A stretch of 64,000 nt of DNA. Origin: Hyphomicrobiales bacterium. Its GTDB lineage: Bacteria > Pseudomonadota > Alphaproteobacteria > Rhizobiales > Xanthobacteraceae. The DNA lies in NCBI GenBank assembly GCA_019243195.1, contig JAFAUQ010000044.1:1-64000 (forward strand), given 5' to 3'. The notes under the pieces were generated by a model, which was not told the origin of the DNA, did not search any database, and saw only the letters and a list, made by a program, of their open reading frames with translations. Both the position numbers and the translations under genes were made by a program. This document shows positions 7,487-18,720 of this stretch, one piece after another. Numbering within the stretch: position 1 is the stretch's first letter; every line of letters starts with the position of its first letter.

Positions 7487-8962
7487 TTAACTTGCGAGCG
7501 GCGGCGTGACGCCGGCGAAGAACAGCCATGAGATCGCGAGCCCGACCCAGATGACGAAGCCGAGCAGGCTGACCACGTAGACCGCGGCGAGCTTGCCGAT
7601 GCCCTCCTGCCACAGCCGACGGAAGTTCGAGAGCAGGCCGATCGAGAAGAACGTGAGTATGAAGAAGATCACGCGGAACGCGTTGGCTTCGCCGATCGCG
7701 GCCGGCACCTTGGCGGCGAGGTTTGCCGGCGTGCCGAGCGCGAGATAGAGGCCGACCGCGAAGGTCAGCACGAAGCCGAGGATGAACTTCGGGAAGCGCT
7801 GCCAGATTTCCACCGCCCGCGCCTTGTCGCGCGTGACGTTGATGTGCCTCGTCCAGATGGTGCCGAGCACGAACGCCCACACGCCGATGAAGATGTCGAT
7901 GAACACCTTGATGGTGGCGGTGGTGCCGAGCATCCAGCCGGGCTGATAATTCACGCCGTCGGCCGCCGCCTTGGCGGCGATCAGCGACTCGGTGATGCCG
8001 CCCGCCGCGACGGCGGCGCCGTCGGTCTTGACCGCAAGGCCCATCCAGGCGGCGGCGACGAGCGGCTCGTGTGACAGGAAGGTCTGCGCCAGGAACGGCA
8101 GGATCAGCACTTCGACGACCGCGAACACGACCACCAGCGAGGACACCAGCACCGGCACGACCGGCCGTGCGCGGATCGCGCCGCCGGTGGCGATCGCCGC
8201 CGACACACCGCAAATCGAAATGCCGGACGCGAGCGGCGCGGCCCATTCGCGCGAGAAGCCGAACCATTTGCGCGCGATGAAATAAACCACCGCCCAGTAG
8301 ATGAGATAAGCCTCGATGATCGCGGCAACGCCGCGCACGAGAAGCGAGGTCGCGAGGTTGAGCTTGCCTGCCGCCGTCACGGCGAAGAAACCGCCGAGGA
8401 TGACGATTGCGATCTTGATGTAGAGCTCCGGCCGCACGGCCTCGGAGAGCGCCTCGGCGAGGCGCGGGAACACGTTGGCGATGAGCAGCCCGGCGACGAG
8501 CGCGAAGATGTAAGCGCCCTCGTTGGTGAGCTTGAGAGACCATGAGATGCCGAACTTCTGCAGCTCGGCCGGCGTAACCGCGGCGAAGTTCGCGTAGTTG
8601 CCGGCGATCCAGCTCGCGTAGGCGATCCAGAACACCGCCGTGAAGGCGAGGGCGAACTTGCGCGCCTCGGCGCCGAGCGCGAGCGCCGCGGCGGTGAGCA
8701 CGGCGAGCAGCGCGAGGTAGGTCGCAACGAGCGCGCCGAAGCCGCCGAGCGCGCCGTAGGCCTTCGACACCGGCCCGAGCGCCTGGCCGAAATTGCCCCA
8801 CACCGAAGTCGTCACCGCCCAGCCGATCAGGTCGAGGTTCGCGAGCCCGGCGAGCGCGAGCACGAAAATAGCAAGCCCGATGATGACCGAGAGCCAGTCC
8901 TCGCCGATGCGTGGAAGCGATCGCGAAGGGGCCTCGATCAGGGCTTCCGATGACGCCGACAT
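7487..8962 (-). CDS. YeiH/UPF0324-type putative sulfate (or anion) exporter family membrane protein
   Basis: Inner-membrane protein of 491 residues with at least ten hydrophobic helices. The segment PLASGISICGVSAAIATGGA matches the conserved core of the YeiH family, annotated as putative sulfate exporters. Other typical stretches are GGFFAVTAAGKLNLATSLLV and IFFILTFFSIGLLSNFRRL. I chose ATG 8962 because GGGAGGATTC precedes it; the ATG at 8977 is itself within that ribosome site. At 491 residues it is longer than classic YeiH (about 350), with the extra length near the N-terminus. The substrate is not shown by the sequence. Confidence 0.78.
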   Translation of the reverse strand: MSASSEALIEAPSRSLPRIGEDWLSVIIGLAIFVLALAGLANLDLIGWAVTTSVWGNFGQALGPVSKAYGALGGFGALVATYLALLAVLTAAALALGAEARKFALAFTAVFWIAYASWIAGNYANFAAVTPAELQKFGISWSLKLTNEGAYIFALVAGLLIANVFPRLAEALSEAVRPELYIKIAIVILGGFFAVTAAGKLNLATSLLVRGVAAIIEAYLIYWAVVYFIARKWFGFSREWAAPLASGISICGVSAAIATGGAIRARPVVPVLVSSLVVVFAVVEVLILPFLAQTFLSHEPLVAAAWMGLAVKTDGAAVAAGGITESLIAAKAAADGVNYQPGWMLGTTATIKVFIDIFIGVWAFVLGTIWTRHINVTRDKARAVEIWQRFPKFILGFVLTFAVGLYLALGTPANLAAKVPAAIGEANAFRVIFFILTFFSIGLLSNFRRLWQEGIGKLAAVYVVSLLGFVIWVGLAISWLFFAGVTPPLAS

Positions 8963-9203
8963 GAAGAATCCTCCCATAACTGGACGCCGAGGTTGGAAAG
9001 GAAATGAAATTATTTTCCAAGAAGGCGCAAGATGCGGGCGATAAAAAGGTTTTCTTACTAGCGATCCGCCCTCATGCGACAGAGTTTTCCAATTTGTGCA
9101 GTGCAGTAAGCACGTTGCTGCTTCGCGTCAGCACGGGATGGCGTGTATTCCCGGCTATTGCCGCTGGGTCCACCCCGGGCCGCCCGAGTGCTAGCCTCGC
9201 GGG

Positions 9204-9662
9204 ATGAACAATGCGTCGACCGTGACGGTCGTCGAAGCCATTGGCCGATGGGCTGGGACGCGCGACGACATTCGCGCGCTCGCTCTCATCGGATCATGGG
9301 CGCGCGGCAATGCGCGGCCGGGTTCGGACATCGATCTCCTGGTGCTCTCGGATTCTGCCGAAGTGTATCGCCGCAGCCACGAGTGGATGAGCGAGATCGA
9401 TTTCGCTCGTGCCGGTCAGTCGATCGAATCGAGCAATGATGCGACCTACGGCGCCGTCTGGTCGCGGCACATTCATCTTCATCCCGGCGTAGAACTCGAG
9501 TTGACGTTTGCCCGGTCCACTTGGGCAAGCGTTGCGCCGATCGATTCGGGAACTTGCGCGATTATCAGCGACGCGTTCCGCATCATCCTCGACAAGGACG
9601 CAATCTTAGCGAGGCTCGTTCGCGCAGTCGCAGCTTCGAAACAAACTCCAACGTCATCCTGA
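9204..9662 (+). CDS. Nucleotidyltransferase-domain protein (MNT/aminoglycoside adenylyltransferase-like)
   Basis: A 152-residue protein with the polymerase-beta-type nucleotidyltransferase signature LIGSWARGNARPGSDIDLLV (about residues 29-48), giving the GS...DxD metal-binding aspartates; a third acid is probably in ELELTF. Standalone MNT proteins often pair with a HEPN protein, but none is adjacent. The last codons (KQTPTSS) run into R4 copy b, whose TGA ends the frame, so the original C-terminus may have been longer. No clear ribosome site lies before the ATG. Confidence 0.65.
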   Translation: MNNASTVTVVEAIGRWAGTRDDIRALALIGSWARGNARPGSDIDLLVLSDSAEVYRRSHEWMSEIDFARAGQSIESSNDATYGAVWSRHIHLHPGVELELTFARSTWASVAPIDSGTCAIISDAFRIILDKDAILARLVRAVAASKQTPTSS

Positions 9663-9776
9663 GGAGGCCGCTCGCCTAAGCGAGCGGCCGTCTCGAAGGA
9701 TCGCAGCAAGCTCGGTACGCGTTGCCATCCTTCGAGACAGTCGCGCGCAAGTGCGCGCGATTTCTTCAGGATGACG
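9652..9776. repeat. R4 palindromic repeat, copy b
   Basis: Starts CGTCATCCTGAGGAGGCCGC and ends TTCTTCAGGATGACG, with CTCGAAGGAT and ATCCTTCGAG arms. It overlaps the last codons of the nucleotidyltransferase gene and supplies its stop. It lies between that gene and the convergent GH13 gene. Confidence 0.8.
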
Positions 9777-9819
9777 TTTGTGTTTGTTGCGCGACCACGG
9801 CCGCGGCCGCGAATGCGCC

Positions 9820-11418
<1,599 letters not shown>

Positions 11419-11419
11419 G

Positions 11420-13081
11420 TCAACACCGCAGCTTGATGATGACGCCTTCGTCGGGCCGCAGCAGCATCGGGCCTTCCACCTCGCATTCCTCCCGGTCGAG
11501 CCAACTCGACAAAAGCAACCTGCCCGCGCCCTGCCATGTGCACTTGCGCGGCTGATGCACGGTATTGAGCGCGACGAGGATCTCGCATTCGCCGCCGACG
11601 CGCTTATACATCAGGATGTCGTGCCTGCTGCGCAACGGTTGATAAGCGCCCCAGCTGAGCGCGGATTCGCGCCGACGCAATTCGATCAGCCGCCGGTATA
11701 GCCAGAGCAACGAGTGCGGGTCGGCCATCAGGCGCGCGACGTTGCGCTCGGCGACATCCTCGCCCAGAGGCAGCCACGGCTCGCCGCTGGTGAAGCCGCC
11801 GTTCGCGCTGCCATCCCAGCGCATCGGCGTACGCTCGGGGTCGCGATTGAGGCCGTAGCCGGGCACGAGCCGTTCGAACGGGTCGTTCACCTTGTCATCC
11901 GGAATTAGCACCGGCTCCATGCCCAATTCGTCACCGGCAAAGAAGAACGGCGTGCCGCGCAAAGTGAGCGCCAGCATGGCGAGCACGCGCGTCTGAAACG
12001 GGCCGAGCTTGCCGGCGATGCGCTTTTTGTCGTGCCCGCCGATCGTCCAATCCGACCAGGCCTTGTCAGGGATCGCATTGTAATAAGCGTCGATTGTTCC
12101 TTGTAACGAGAGCGCGTCCCAGGCGGAATCCAACAGCGCGAAATTGAGCGGCAGGTGCAGCCGCGGCCGTGCGTTGCCGTAGAAATGGCCGATGCGGCCG
12201 ATCTTGCCCTGCACCTCACCAGCGAGCATTCGGTTATCGAACTCGTCAATGACGGCGCGGATCTCTTCCAGATAAATCATCGCTTGCGGACGATCGTCGG
12301 TGAAGACGTGATTGAGCCGCTGGGGCGGTGGCTTGCCGCTGCTGTCCGGTGCCGGCGGATCGTCGCGCAGCAAATCATCTTTGGCGAGCACCGCGGCCGC
12401 GTCGACCCGAAAGCCGTCAACGCCGCGCCGTATCCAGAAGCGGAGCACGTCGGCCATGGCGGCGCGCACCGCCGGGTTGCGCCAGTTGAGATCGGGCTGC
12501 TCAAGCAAAAACGAGTGGTAGTAATACTGGCCGCGCGTGTCGTCCCATTGCCAGGCACTGCCGCCGAAGCGACTCATCCAGTTGTTGGGCGGGCCGCCAT
12601 CCGCCTCGGCATCGGCCCAGATGTACCAGTCATGCTTGGGGTTCGAGCGCGACGAACGGCTCTCGGCGAACCATGCATGCTCGTTCGACGTATGGTTCGG
12701 CACGAAATCGATGATCAGCTTGATGCCGTGCGCGTGCAGCGCGTCAAGCGCACGATCGAAATCCGCGAGCGTGCCGAACACCGGATCGACGTTGCAGAAA
12801 TCCGATATGTCGTAGCCGAGGTCGCGGAACGGCGAGGGATAGAACGGCGTCATCCACACGGCGTCGACGCCCAGCCAGCGCAGGTGATCGATGCGTCCGA
12901 GAAAGCCCGGCAGGTCGCCCTTGCCATCGCCGTTGCTGTCGGCGAACGAAATCGGCAGCACCTGATAGAACACGGCGCGCTCCCACCAGCGCGCGGCACG
13001 GTGCGTCGACGCTCGTAAGCCCGCAATGTCCGTCAGGATCGCTTCCGTCCGGTCTGCCGGGGGTGGAGGGATCGGCCGCAT
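11420..13081 (-). CDS. GH13 alpha-amylase-family glycosidase (second paralogue)
   Basis: A GH13 enzyme of 553 residues, paralogous to its neighbour. Motifs: GVDAVWMTPFYPSPFRDLGY, LIIDFVPNHTSNEHAWF, GVDGFRVDAAAVL (nucleophile), RMLAGEVQGK (acid/base Glu) and WTIGGHDKKR. In the last motif the usual Asn-His-Asp has become Gly-His-Asp, but the catalytic Asp is kept. The acceptor-side loop has a longer Pro-rich insert (PAPDSSGKPPPQRL). I chose ATG 13081 (MRPIPPPP); an upstream ATG at 13285 would extend the protein across the divergent hydrolase gene. First gene of the operon. Confidence 0.88.
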   Translation of the reverse strand: MRPIPPPPADRTEAILTDIAGLRASTHRAARWWERAVFYQVLPISFADSNGDGKGDLPGFLGRIDHLRWLGVDAVWMTPFYPSPFRDLGYDISDFCNVDPVFGTLADFDRALDALHAHGIKLIIDFVPNHTSNEHAWFAESRSSRSNPKHDWYIWADAEADGGPPNNWMSRFGGSAWQWDDTRGQYYYHSFLLEQPDLNWRNPAVRAAMADVLRFWIRRGVDGFRVDAAAVLAKDDLLRDDPPAPDSSGKPPPQRLNHVFTDDRPQAMIYLEEIRAVIDEFDNRMLAGEVQGKIGRIGHFYGNARPRLHLPLNFALLDSAWDALSLQGTIDAYYNAIPDKAWSDWTIGGHDKKRIAGKLGPFQTRVLAMLALTLRGTPFFFAGDELGMEPVLIPDDKVNDPFERLVPGYGLNRDPERTPMRWDGSANGGFTSGEPWLPLGEDVAERNVARLMADPHSLLWLYRRLIELRRRESALSWGAYQPLRSRHDILMYKRVGGECEILVALNTVHQPRKCTWQGAGRLLLSSWLDREECEVEGPMLLRPDEGVIIKLRC

Positions 13082-13117
13082 GGCACGATAAGCACCGGTG
13101 CGCCGGTCTGTTCCCGC

Positions 13118-13927
13118 ATGGAACAGGCGGCGCTCCCGCGCGTCATCGGAGTATGCATCCCATTGAGCCCGATTGAGATCACGATGGGACGACCCCCGGT
13201 CCTCTTTATTCACGGCGCTTTCAGCAACGGCGGCCATTTCGCCCCATGGGTCGATCGCTTTTCCCGCGCCGGCTTCGATTGTCATGCGCCGTCATTGCCG
13301 GGTCATGGCCCGAGCGACGATCGGGCGCTGGCGACCGTGACGATCGCGGACTATTTGGCGGCGCTGGAACGCGAAGTCGCAAAGCTTTCCGAGTTGCCGA
13401 TCCTCGTCGGCCACAGCATGGGCGGCCTGTTGGCGCAGCAGCTCGCGGCGAGGAGGCGATGCCGTGCGCTCGTGTGCGTCGCCTCGGCGCCGCCCTGGAT
13501 GCTGCCGGCGCAGCCGCGCGCATTGCCATATTTTTTGCCAATGCTGCCGGCGATTCTGGCCGGCCGCCCCGTTCACCCGCCGGAAGCAACGCTCCGCGCC
13601 CTCGTATTGCACCATCTTCCCGAGGACGAGCAGCGCGCCTTACTGCCGACCTTTGGCGCGGAATCGGGCCAAGCCTACCGCGCGATGATCTTCGGCACGG
13701 CGCCATTGCCCGGCCCGCCGTTCCGCGGACCAGTGTTGTGTTTGAGCGGCCGCGATGACCGCGTCATTCCGAACCGGACGTCGGCGGCGATTGCGAAATT
13801 GCACGGTGCGCGGCACGAAATTTTCACCCAAGGGCACTGGCTGATCGCGGCGTCACTGGCGGAACAGGTTGCCGGCGCGGCCCTGCGCTGGCTCGACGAC
13901 AGCCTCGATCGCGCGCAAGCCGCGTGA
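13118..13927 (+). CDS. Alpha/beta hydrolase
   Basis: Cytosolic alpha/beta-hydrolase-fold protein of up to 269 residues. Oxyanion-hole region VLFIHGAFSNGGHF; nucleophile elbow LVGHSMGGLLAQQ (Ser in GHSMGG); acid in CLSGRDDRVIP; histidine in FTQGHWLIA. ATG 13118 and ATG 13184 (MGRPPVLFIHG) are both possible and neither has a strong ribosome site. The shorter form starts directly at the first strand. It is divergent from the GH13 operon across a 36-base gap. Substrate unknown; esterase- or lipase-type activity is likely. Confidence 0.8.
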   Translation: MEQAALPRVIGVCIPLSPIEITMGRPPVLFIHGAFSNGGHFAPWVDRFSRAGFDCHAPSLPGHGPSDDRALATVTIADYLAALEREVAKLSELPILVGHSMGGLLAQQLAARRRCRALVCVASAPPWMLPAQPRALPYFLPMLPAILAGRPVHPPEATLRALVLHHLPEDEQRALLPTFGAESGQAYRAMIFGTAPLPGPPFRGPVLCLSGRDDRVIPNRTSAAIAKLHGARHEIFTQGHWLIAASLAEQVAGAALRWLDDSLDRAQAA

Positions 13928-14142
13928 ATCCGCCGCCTTTTCGACGGCGTGCGAGGGACCGTATCACCTCGTGACCTGTCCCCGCCCCGGAGGCTTGATT
14001 TGCCGCACCGGCGTGGCACCGGAACGAGGCCGGATGCGGGTTTAACAAGGCACGCCGGCGCTTCCACCCAGCGCGGCCGCGGTCCGGGGTCCGTGAGAAA
14101 AGATAAAAGCATTACAAGAGGTTAACCCTCGCCCTGGGGAAC

Positions 14143-15348
14143 TTGGAACGGACACGGATGTTGAGGTCGCAGCCGCTGCAGCCACGGGAGAGCCACCGCG
14201 TGAGGTCAAAAAACGCCCTGGTTTGGGTCGTCGTCATCGCGGCGGCCGGTGCGGCGCTATGGAAACTGAGCGGGCATGACTTCATGGCCGCCCCCAAGGG
14301 GCCGCCGCCCGCTCCGGCTGCGATCCCGGTGGTCGCGGGCGCCGCTCAAACCCAGAACGTGCCCGTTTACGTGCGCGGGCTCGGGACCGTGCAGGCGTTC
14401 CAGACGGTGACGGTGCGTACCCGCGTGGACGGCCAGATAACCAAGGTGCTGTTCACCGAAGGCCAGGAGGTCAAGGCGGGCGATCCGCTGTTCCAGATCG
14501 ATCAGCGCCCGTTCCAGGCGGCGCTCGAGCAGGCGCAGGCACAAAAGACCAGGGACGAGGCGCAGCTCCAGGGCGCGCAGCTCGATCTCGCACGTTATCA
14601 AAAGCTGCTGCCCACCGGCTTTCAGACGCGCCAGCAATACGACCAGCAGGTTGCGACCGTCGGCCAGCTCAAGGGCGCGATCGCCGCCGATCAGGCGCAG
14701 ATCGATGCAGCGCAGCTCAATCTGCAATACACCGACATCCGCTCCCCCATCGATGGCCGCACCGGCGCCCGCCTCGTCGATCTCGGCAACTTCGTCCAGG
14801 CGAGCCAGACGACCGCGCTCGTTTCCATCACGCAGATCAAGCCGACCTTCGTGAGCTTCACGGTGCCGCAAGAGAACCTCGTCGACATCCGCACCAATCA
14901 GGCGCGCGCGCCGCTCGAGGTTGAGGCCTATGCGAGCGACGACAAGACCCTGTTGTCGACGGGCAAGCTCACATTGATCGACAACCAAGTGGATACCACC
15001 ACCGGCACGATCCATCTTAAGGCCACGTTCGATAACAATGACGAGCGGCTGTGGCCGGGCGAGTTCGTCAGTGCCCGGCTCATCCTCGCAACGCGGGCGA
15101 ATGCCGTCGTGGTGCCGGCACAGACGGTGATGAACGGGCCGCAGGGCTCCTACGTGTACGTGATCAAGCCGGGGGATACCGTTGAGCGCCGCACCGTTCA
15201 GGTCGCCTCTACCGAGAACGATCGCGCCGTGATTGAGAAGGGCCTCGCGCTCGGCGACCGTGTGGTGGTCGAGGGCCAATACCGCCTCACCGACGGCGCC
15301 AAGGTCAACCTGCGCCAAGCCGACAACGCCAATGCGATGGCGAACTAG
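14143..15348 (+). CDS. RND efflux periplasmic adaptor (membrane fusion protein)
   Basis: Periplasmic adaptor of 401 residues that links an RND pump to the outer membrane. A membrane anchor is at about 24-40 (ALVWVVVIAAAGAALW). The barrel-sandwich half-motifs GTVQAFQTVTVRTRVDGQI and IRSPIDGRTGARLVDLGNFV flank a helical hairpin rich in Ala/Gln (QAALEQAQAQKTRDEAQLQG). This is MdtA/AcrA-like. It precedes the RND pump by 135 bases. Its TAG stop is part of the CTAGTG boundary of R2 copy B, so the exact C-terminus (ANAMAN) may have been set by repeat insertion. Confidence 0.93.
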   Translation: MERTRMLRSQPLQPRESHRVRSKNALVWVVVIAAAGAALWKLSGHDFMAAPKGPPPAPAAIPVVAGAAQTQNVPVYVRGLGTVQAFQTVTVRTRVDGQITKVLFTEGQEVKAGDPLFQIDQRPFQAALEQAQAQKTRDEAQLQGAQLDLARYQKLLPTGFQTRQQYDQQVATVGQLKGAIAADQAQIDAAQLNLQYTDIRSPIDGRTGARLVDLGNFVQASQTTALVSITQIKPTFVSFTVPQENLVDIRTNQARAPLEVEAYASDDKTLLSTGKLTLIDNQVDTTTGTIHLKATFDNNDERLWPGEFVSARLILATRANAVVVPAQTVMNGPQGSYVYVIKPGDTVERRTVQVASTENDRAVIEKGLALGDRVVVEGQYRLTDGAKVNLRQADNANAMAN

Positions 15349-15480
15349 TGCCGCGAACCTACGGTTGCGAACTTCGGGTTCAAAACGGCACTAGAATTAT
15401 AGAGTTGCTGGTGTCCCTGATTCCGAAGTTCGCATCGGGGGCGCCGCGTGGTTTGGCGAACTTCGGAATCGGGACACCCG
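15345..15480. repeat. R2 twin palindrome, copy B (first hairpin shortened)
   Basis: The first hairpin (15345-15394) keeps CTAGTGCCGCGAACC and GCGAACTTCGGGTTC...GGCACTAG but has lost most of the 5' arm. Then come the linker AATTATAGAGTTG and a second hairpin (15408-15480) with GATTCCGAAGTTCGC and GCGAACTTCGGAATCGGGAC. It fills the whole adaptor-pump spacer, giving the adaptor its stop codon and ending three bases before the pump's GTG. Confidence 0.85.
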
Positions 15481-15483
15481 CCC

Positions 15484-18400
15484 GTGAATATTTCTGAAAC
15501 CTTCATCCGCCGGCCGATCGCGACCTCGCTGCTGATGGCGGGGATTCTCATCTTCGGCATTGTCTCTTATGAGCTGTTGCCGGTCTCCGCGCTTCCCACC
15601 GTCGATTTCCCCACCATCACGGTGACCGCTTCGCTGCCGGGCGCGAACCCCGACACCATGGCCTCGTCGGTGGCAACCCCGCTCGAACAGCAGTTCGCCG
15701 CAATCCCCGGCCTCGCGCAGATGACCTCGACGAGCGGGCTCGGCAACACCACCATCACGCTGCAGTTCGATCTCAACCGCAACATTGACGGCGCCGCCGG
15801 CGACGTGCAGACCGCGATCAACGCGGCAAGCGGCCTATTGCCCAAGGACCTGCCCAGTCCGCCCACCTACAAGAAAACCAATCCGGCGGAGCGCGCGATC
15901 CTCATTTACGCGGTGTGGTCGGACGCGCTGCCGATCTACCGCGTGGACGACTACGCCTACACCATCCTGGCGCAGAAAATGTCGGTGGTCAGCGGGGTGT
16001 CCGAAGTCGACATCGCCGGCCAGCAGCAATACGCCGTTCATGTGCAGGTCAATCCGATGGCGCTCGCCGCCCGCGGCATCGGGCTCGAGGACGTGCACAC
16101 GGCACTCGCCAACGCGACCCTCAACGAGCCGAAGGGGAACCTCGAGGGCGCCCATCAGACGTACAGCATCGACACCAACGACCAGCTGTTCGATGCGCGC
16201 TCTTTCTTCAACGTGATTGTCGCCTATCGCAACGGCGCGCCGGTCAAGCTCAAGGACGTAGGCGAGGTGGTCGACTCCTCGCAGCTGCCGCGCACCGCCG
16301 CCTGGTTCAACGGCAAGCGCATCGAGCTGCTGCTTGTGCGCCGCGCAGCCGGCGCCAACACTCTCGACGTGGTCGACCAGATCAGGGAGATGATGCCGCA
16401 GCTGCAGGCTTCGATCCCGCCGTCGGTCCATGTCGACCTGATCTCCGACCGGTCGCAGAACATCCGCGAGTCGGTCAATGACGTGCAGTTCACCTTGATG
16501 CTCACCATCGGGCTCGTCGTGGTGGTGATTTTTCTGTTCCTGCGCAATGTGTGGGCAACGGTGATTCCGAGCGTGGTGGTGCCGCTCTCGCTGGTAGCCA
16601 CGTTCGGCATCATGTACGCGATCGGCTACAGTCTCGATAACCTCTCGCTCATGGGGCTCACCATCGCGGTCGGCTTCGTGGTCGACGATGCGATCGTCAT
16701 GATTGAGAACATCGTGCGCTACCTCGAGCAGGGCGACCGTCCGTTCGACGCCGCCATCAAGGGCGCCGGGCAGATCGGGTTCACCATCATATCGATCACT
16801 TTCTCGCTGATCGCCGTCTTCATCCCGTTATTGTTCATGGCCGGCATCATCGGCCGTCTGTTCCGGGAATTCGCCGTCACCGTCACCACCGCGGTGCTCG
16901 TCTCGGCCTTCGTGTCGCTCACGCTCACGCCGGTGATGTGCTCGCTCTTCCTCACGCGCGAGAGCCAGCACGGGACCGGGCGCTTCAACCGCGCGGCGGA
17001 GCGGTTTTTCGACTGGATGGTCGCCGGCTACGACCGCGGGCTCAAATGGGTGTTCCGCCACCAATTCTCGATGTTGCTCTCGACGCTGTTGCTCATCGTC
17101 GTGACCGGGTTCCTCTATGTGCATATCCCGAAAGGATTCTTCCCCGAGCAGGACACCGGCTTCATCTTCGGTCAGGCCGAGGCTCGCCAGGATATTTCAT
17201 TCGAGGCGATGTCGAAGATCGAGAATGACTTCGCGAGCGTGATCCTGACCGATCCGGGCGTGTCCGGCGTGGTCGGCTTCAACGGCGCGACCGGCGGAAA
17301 TTCGAGCGAGAACACCGCACGCCTGTTCATTCAGCTCAAGCCGTTGAGCGAGCGCAAGGCGACCGCGCAGCAGATCATCCAGCGATTGCGGCCCAAGGTG
17401 GCGCAGGTGCCGAGCGCGAAGTTCTTCATGCAGGCCGGCCAGGACGTGACCATCGGCGGGCGGCTCACGCAAACGATGTATCAATACACGCTGACCGACA
17501 CTGACACCGGCGAGCTCAATCACTGGGCCCCGCAAATCCAGGCGGAAATGCAGAAGCGGCCGGAGCTGCAGGACATCGCCACCGACCAGCAGATTGCCTC
17601 GCCGCATATCGCAGTCGATATCAACCGCGATGCCGCCTATCGGCTCGGCCTGTCGATGGGCTTGATCGACCAGACGCTCTACGACGCGTTCGGCCAGCGC
17701 CAAGTCGGCACCATTTACACCTCGAGCCACCAGTACAAGATCATTCTCGAGGTGCAGCCGCAGTATCAGGCGGACCCCAACGCGCTATCGCGCATCTATA
17801 TCGCCACGCCGACCGGCGCACGCGTCCCGCTGAGCACGATCGCCAAATTCACGACCAAGATCGAGCCGCTCACCGTCAACCATCAGGGCCAATTCCCCTC
17901 GGTCACGCTGTCGTTCAACGTGGCGCCCGGCTATTCGCTCGGTCAGGCGGTCGAAGCCATCCAGGCGATCCAGGACCGGCTGCGCACGCCTATCACCTTG
18001 CAGGGCACGTTCCAGGGAACGGCGCAGGCGTTCCAGGCTTCGCTCACCTCGACGCCGCTGCTGGTCGCGGCCGCGATCCTCGTCGTCTACATCGTGCTCG
18101 GCATGCTCTATGAGAGCTACATCCACCCGATCACGATTTTGTCCGCGCTGCCGTCGGCGGGCGTGGGCGCGCTGATCATGCTGATGGCCTTCGGCTACGA
18201 TCTCAGCGTGATCGCCATCATCGGCATTATCCTGTTGATCGGCATCGTCAAAAAGAATGCGATCATGATGATCGACTTCGCGCTCGAAGCGGAACGCAAC
18301 GAAGGCAAGAGCCCGATGGAGTCGATTCACGAAGCGTGCCTGCTGCGCTTCCGCCCGATCATGATGACCACGTTTGCCGCGCTGTTCGGCGGCCTGCCGA

Positions 18401-18609
18401 TCGCGCTCGGCTACGGCGCCGGCTCCGAACTGCGCCGTCCGCTCGGCATCGCGATCGTCGGCGGCCTGCTGGTCTCGCAGGTCCTCACGCTCTACACGAC
18501 GCCGGTGATCTATCTCTATCTCGACCGCTTGAGCCATCGGCTCTCGCGCCGCCGCCGCGCCCAGCCGCCGCCCGTGCAGGAGCAGCTGCCGGGCATCGCG
18601 GCGGAGTAG
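15484..18609 (+). CDS. RND efflux pump, HAE1/MdtC-like inner-membrane transporter
   Basis: Proton-driven multidrug exporter of 1041 residues, standard RND length. N-terminus VNISETFIRRPIATSLLMAG matches the usual start of the family. Typical motifs follow: DFPTITVTASLPGANPDTMA, the TM4 proton-relay stretch IAVGFVVDDAIVMIENIVRY with adjacent aspartates, and GIVKKNAIMMIDFALEAERN. The GTG at 15484 is chosen because it gives the family N-terminus. An in-frame ATG at 15448 lies inside repeat R2 and would add 12 non-family residues. No good ribosome site is visible, so translation may depend on the repeat hairpin or coupling. Confidence 0.95.
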   Translation: MNISETFIRRPIATSLLMAGILIFGIVSYELLPVSALPTVDFPTITVTASLPGANPDTMASSVATPLEQQFAAIPGLAQMTSTSGLGNTTITLQFDLNRNIDGAAGDVQTAINAASGLLPKDLPSPPTYKKTNPAERAILIYAVWSDALPIYRVDDYAYTILAQKMSVVSGVSEVDIAGQQQYAVHVQVNPMALAARGIGLEDVHTALANATLNEPKGNLEGAHQTYSIDTNDQLFDARSFFNVIVAYRNGAPVKLKDVGEVVDSSQLPRTAAWFNGKRIELLLVRRAAGANTLDVVDQIREMMPQLQASIPPSVHVDLISDRSQNIRESVNDVQFTLMLTIGLVVVVIFLFLRNVWATVIPSVVVPLSLVATFGIMYAIGYSLDNLSLMGLTIAVGFVVDDAIVMIENIVRYLEQGDRPFDAAIKGAGQIGFTIISITFSLIAVFIPLLFMAGIIGRLFREFAVTVTTAVLVSAFVSLTLTPVMCSLFLTRESQHGTGRFNRAAERFFDWMVAGYDRGLKWVFRHQFSMLLSTLLLIVVTGFLYVHIPKGFFPEQDTGFIFGQAEARQDISFEAMSKIENDFASVILTDPGVSGVVGFNGATGGNSSENTARLFIQLKPLSERKATAQQIIQRLRPKVAQVPSAKFFMQAGQDVTIGGRLTQTMYQYTLTDTDTGELNHWAPQIQAEMQKRPELQDIATDQQIASPHIAVDINRDAAYRLGLSMGLIDQTLYDAFGQRQVGTIYTSSHQYKIILEVQPQYQADPNALSRIYIATPTGARVPLSTIAKFTTKIEPLTVNHQGQFPSVTLSFNVAPGYSLGQAVEAIQAIQDRLRTPITLQGTFQGTAQAFQASLTSTPLLVAAAILVVYIVLGMLYESYIHPITILSALPSAGVGALIMLMAFGYDLSVIAIIGIILLIGIVKKNAIMMIDFALEAERNEGKSPMESIHEACLLRFRPIMMTTFAALFGGLPIALGYGAGSELRRPLGIAIVGGLLVSQVLTLYTTPVIYLYLDRLSHRLSRRRRAQPPPVQEQLPGIAAE

Positions 18610-18621
18610 GTTTGCCGCCGT

Positions 18622-18720
18622 AGGGTGCGCTAACTAAGCGCGCCGATGGGCGCGCGTGCCCACGCGTCTTTGTTTGTTCATGCTCGGTGAAGCGGGTGGG
18701 CACGGCGCTTCGCGCCTTAG
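18622..18720. repeat. R6 repeat, copy a
   Basis: Begins GTAGGGTGCGCTAACTAAGC, contains CGTGCCCAC and GGTGGGCACGG, and ends CGCTTCGCGCCTTAGC. The reverse complement of 34449-34573 aligns along its length. It abuts and truncates the pseudogene at 18718-18903. Confidence 0.7.

Noticed and set aside
15448-15483. ATG at 15448 as the RND pump start
   Set aside because: The added residues come from repeat R2, while family members start with the residues encoded from GTG 15484.
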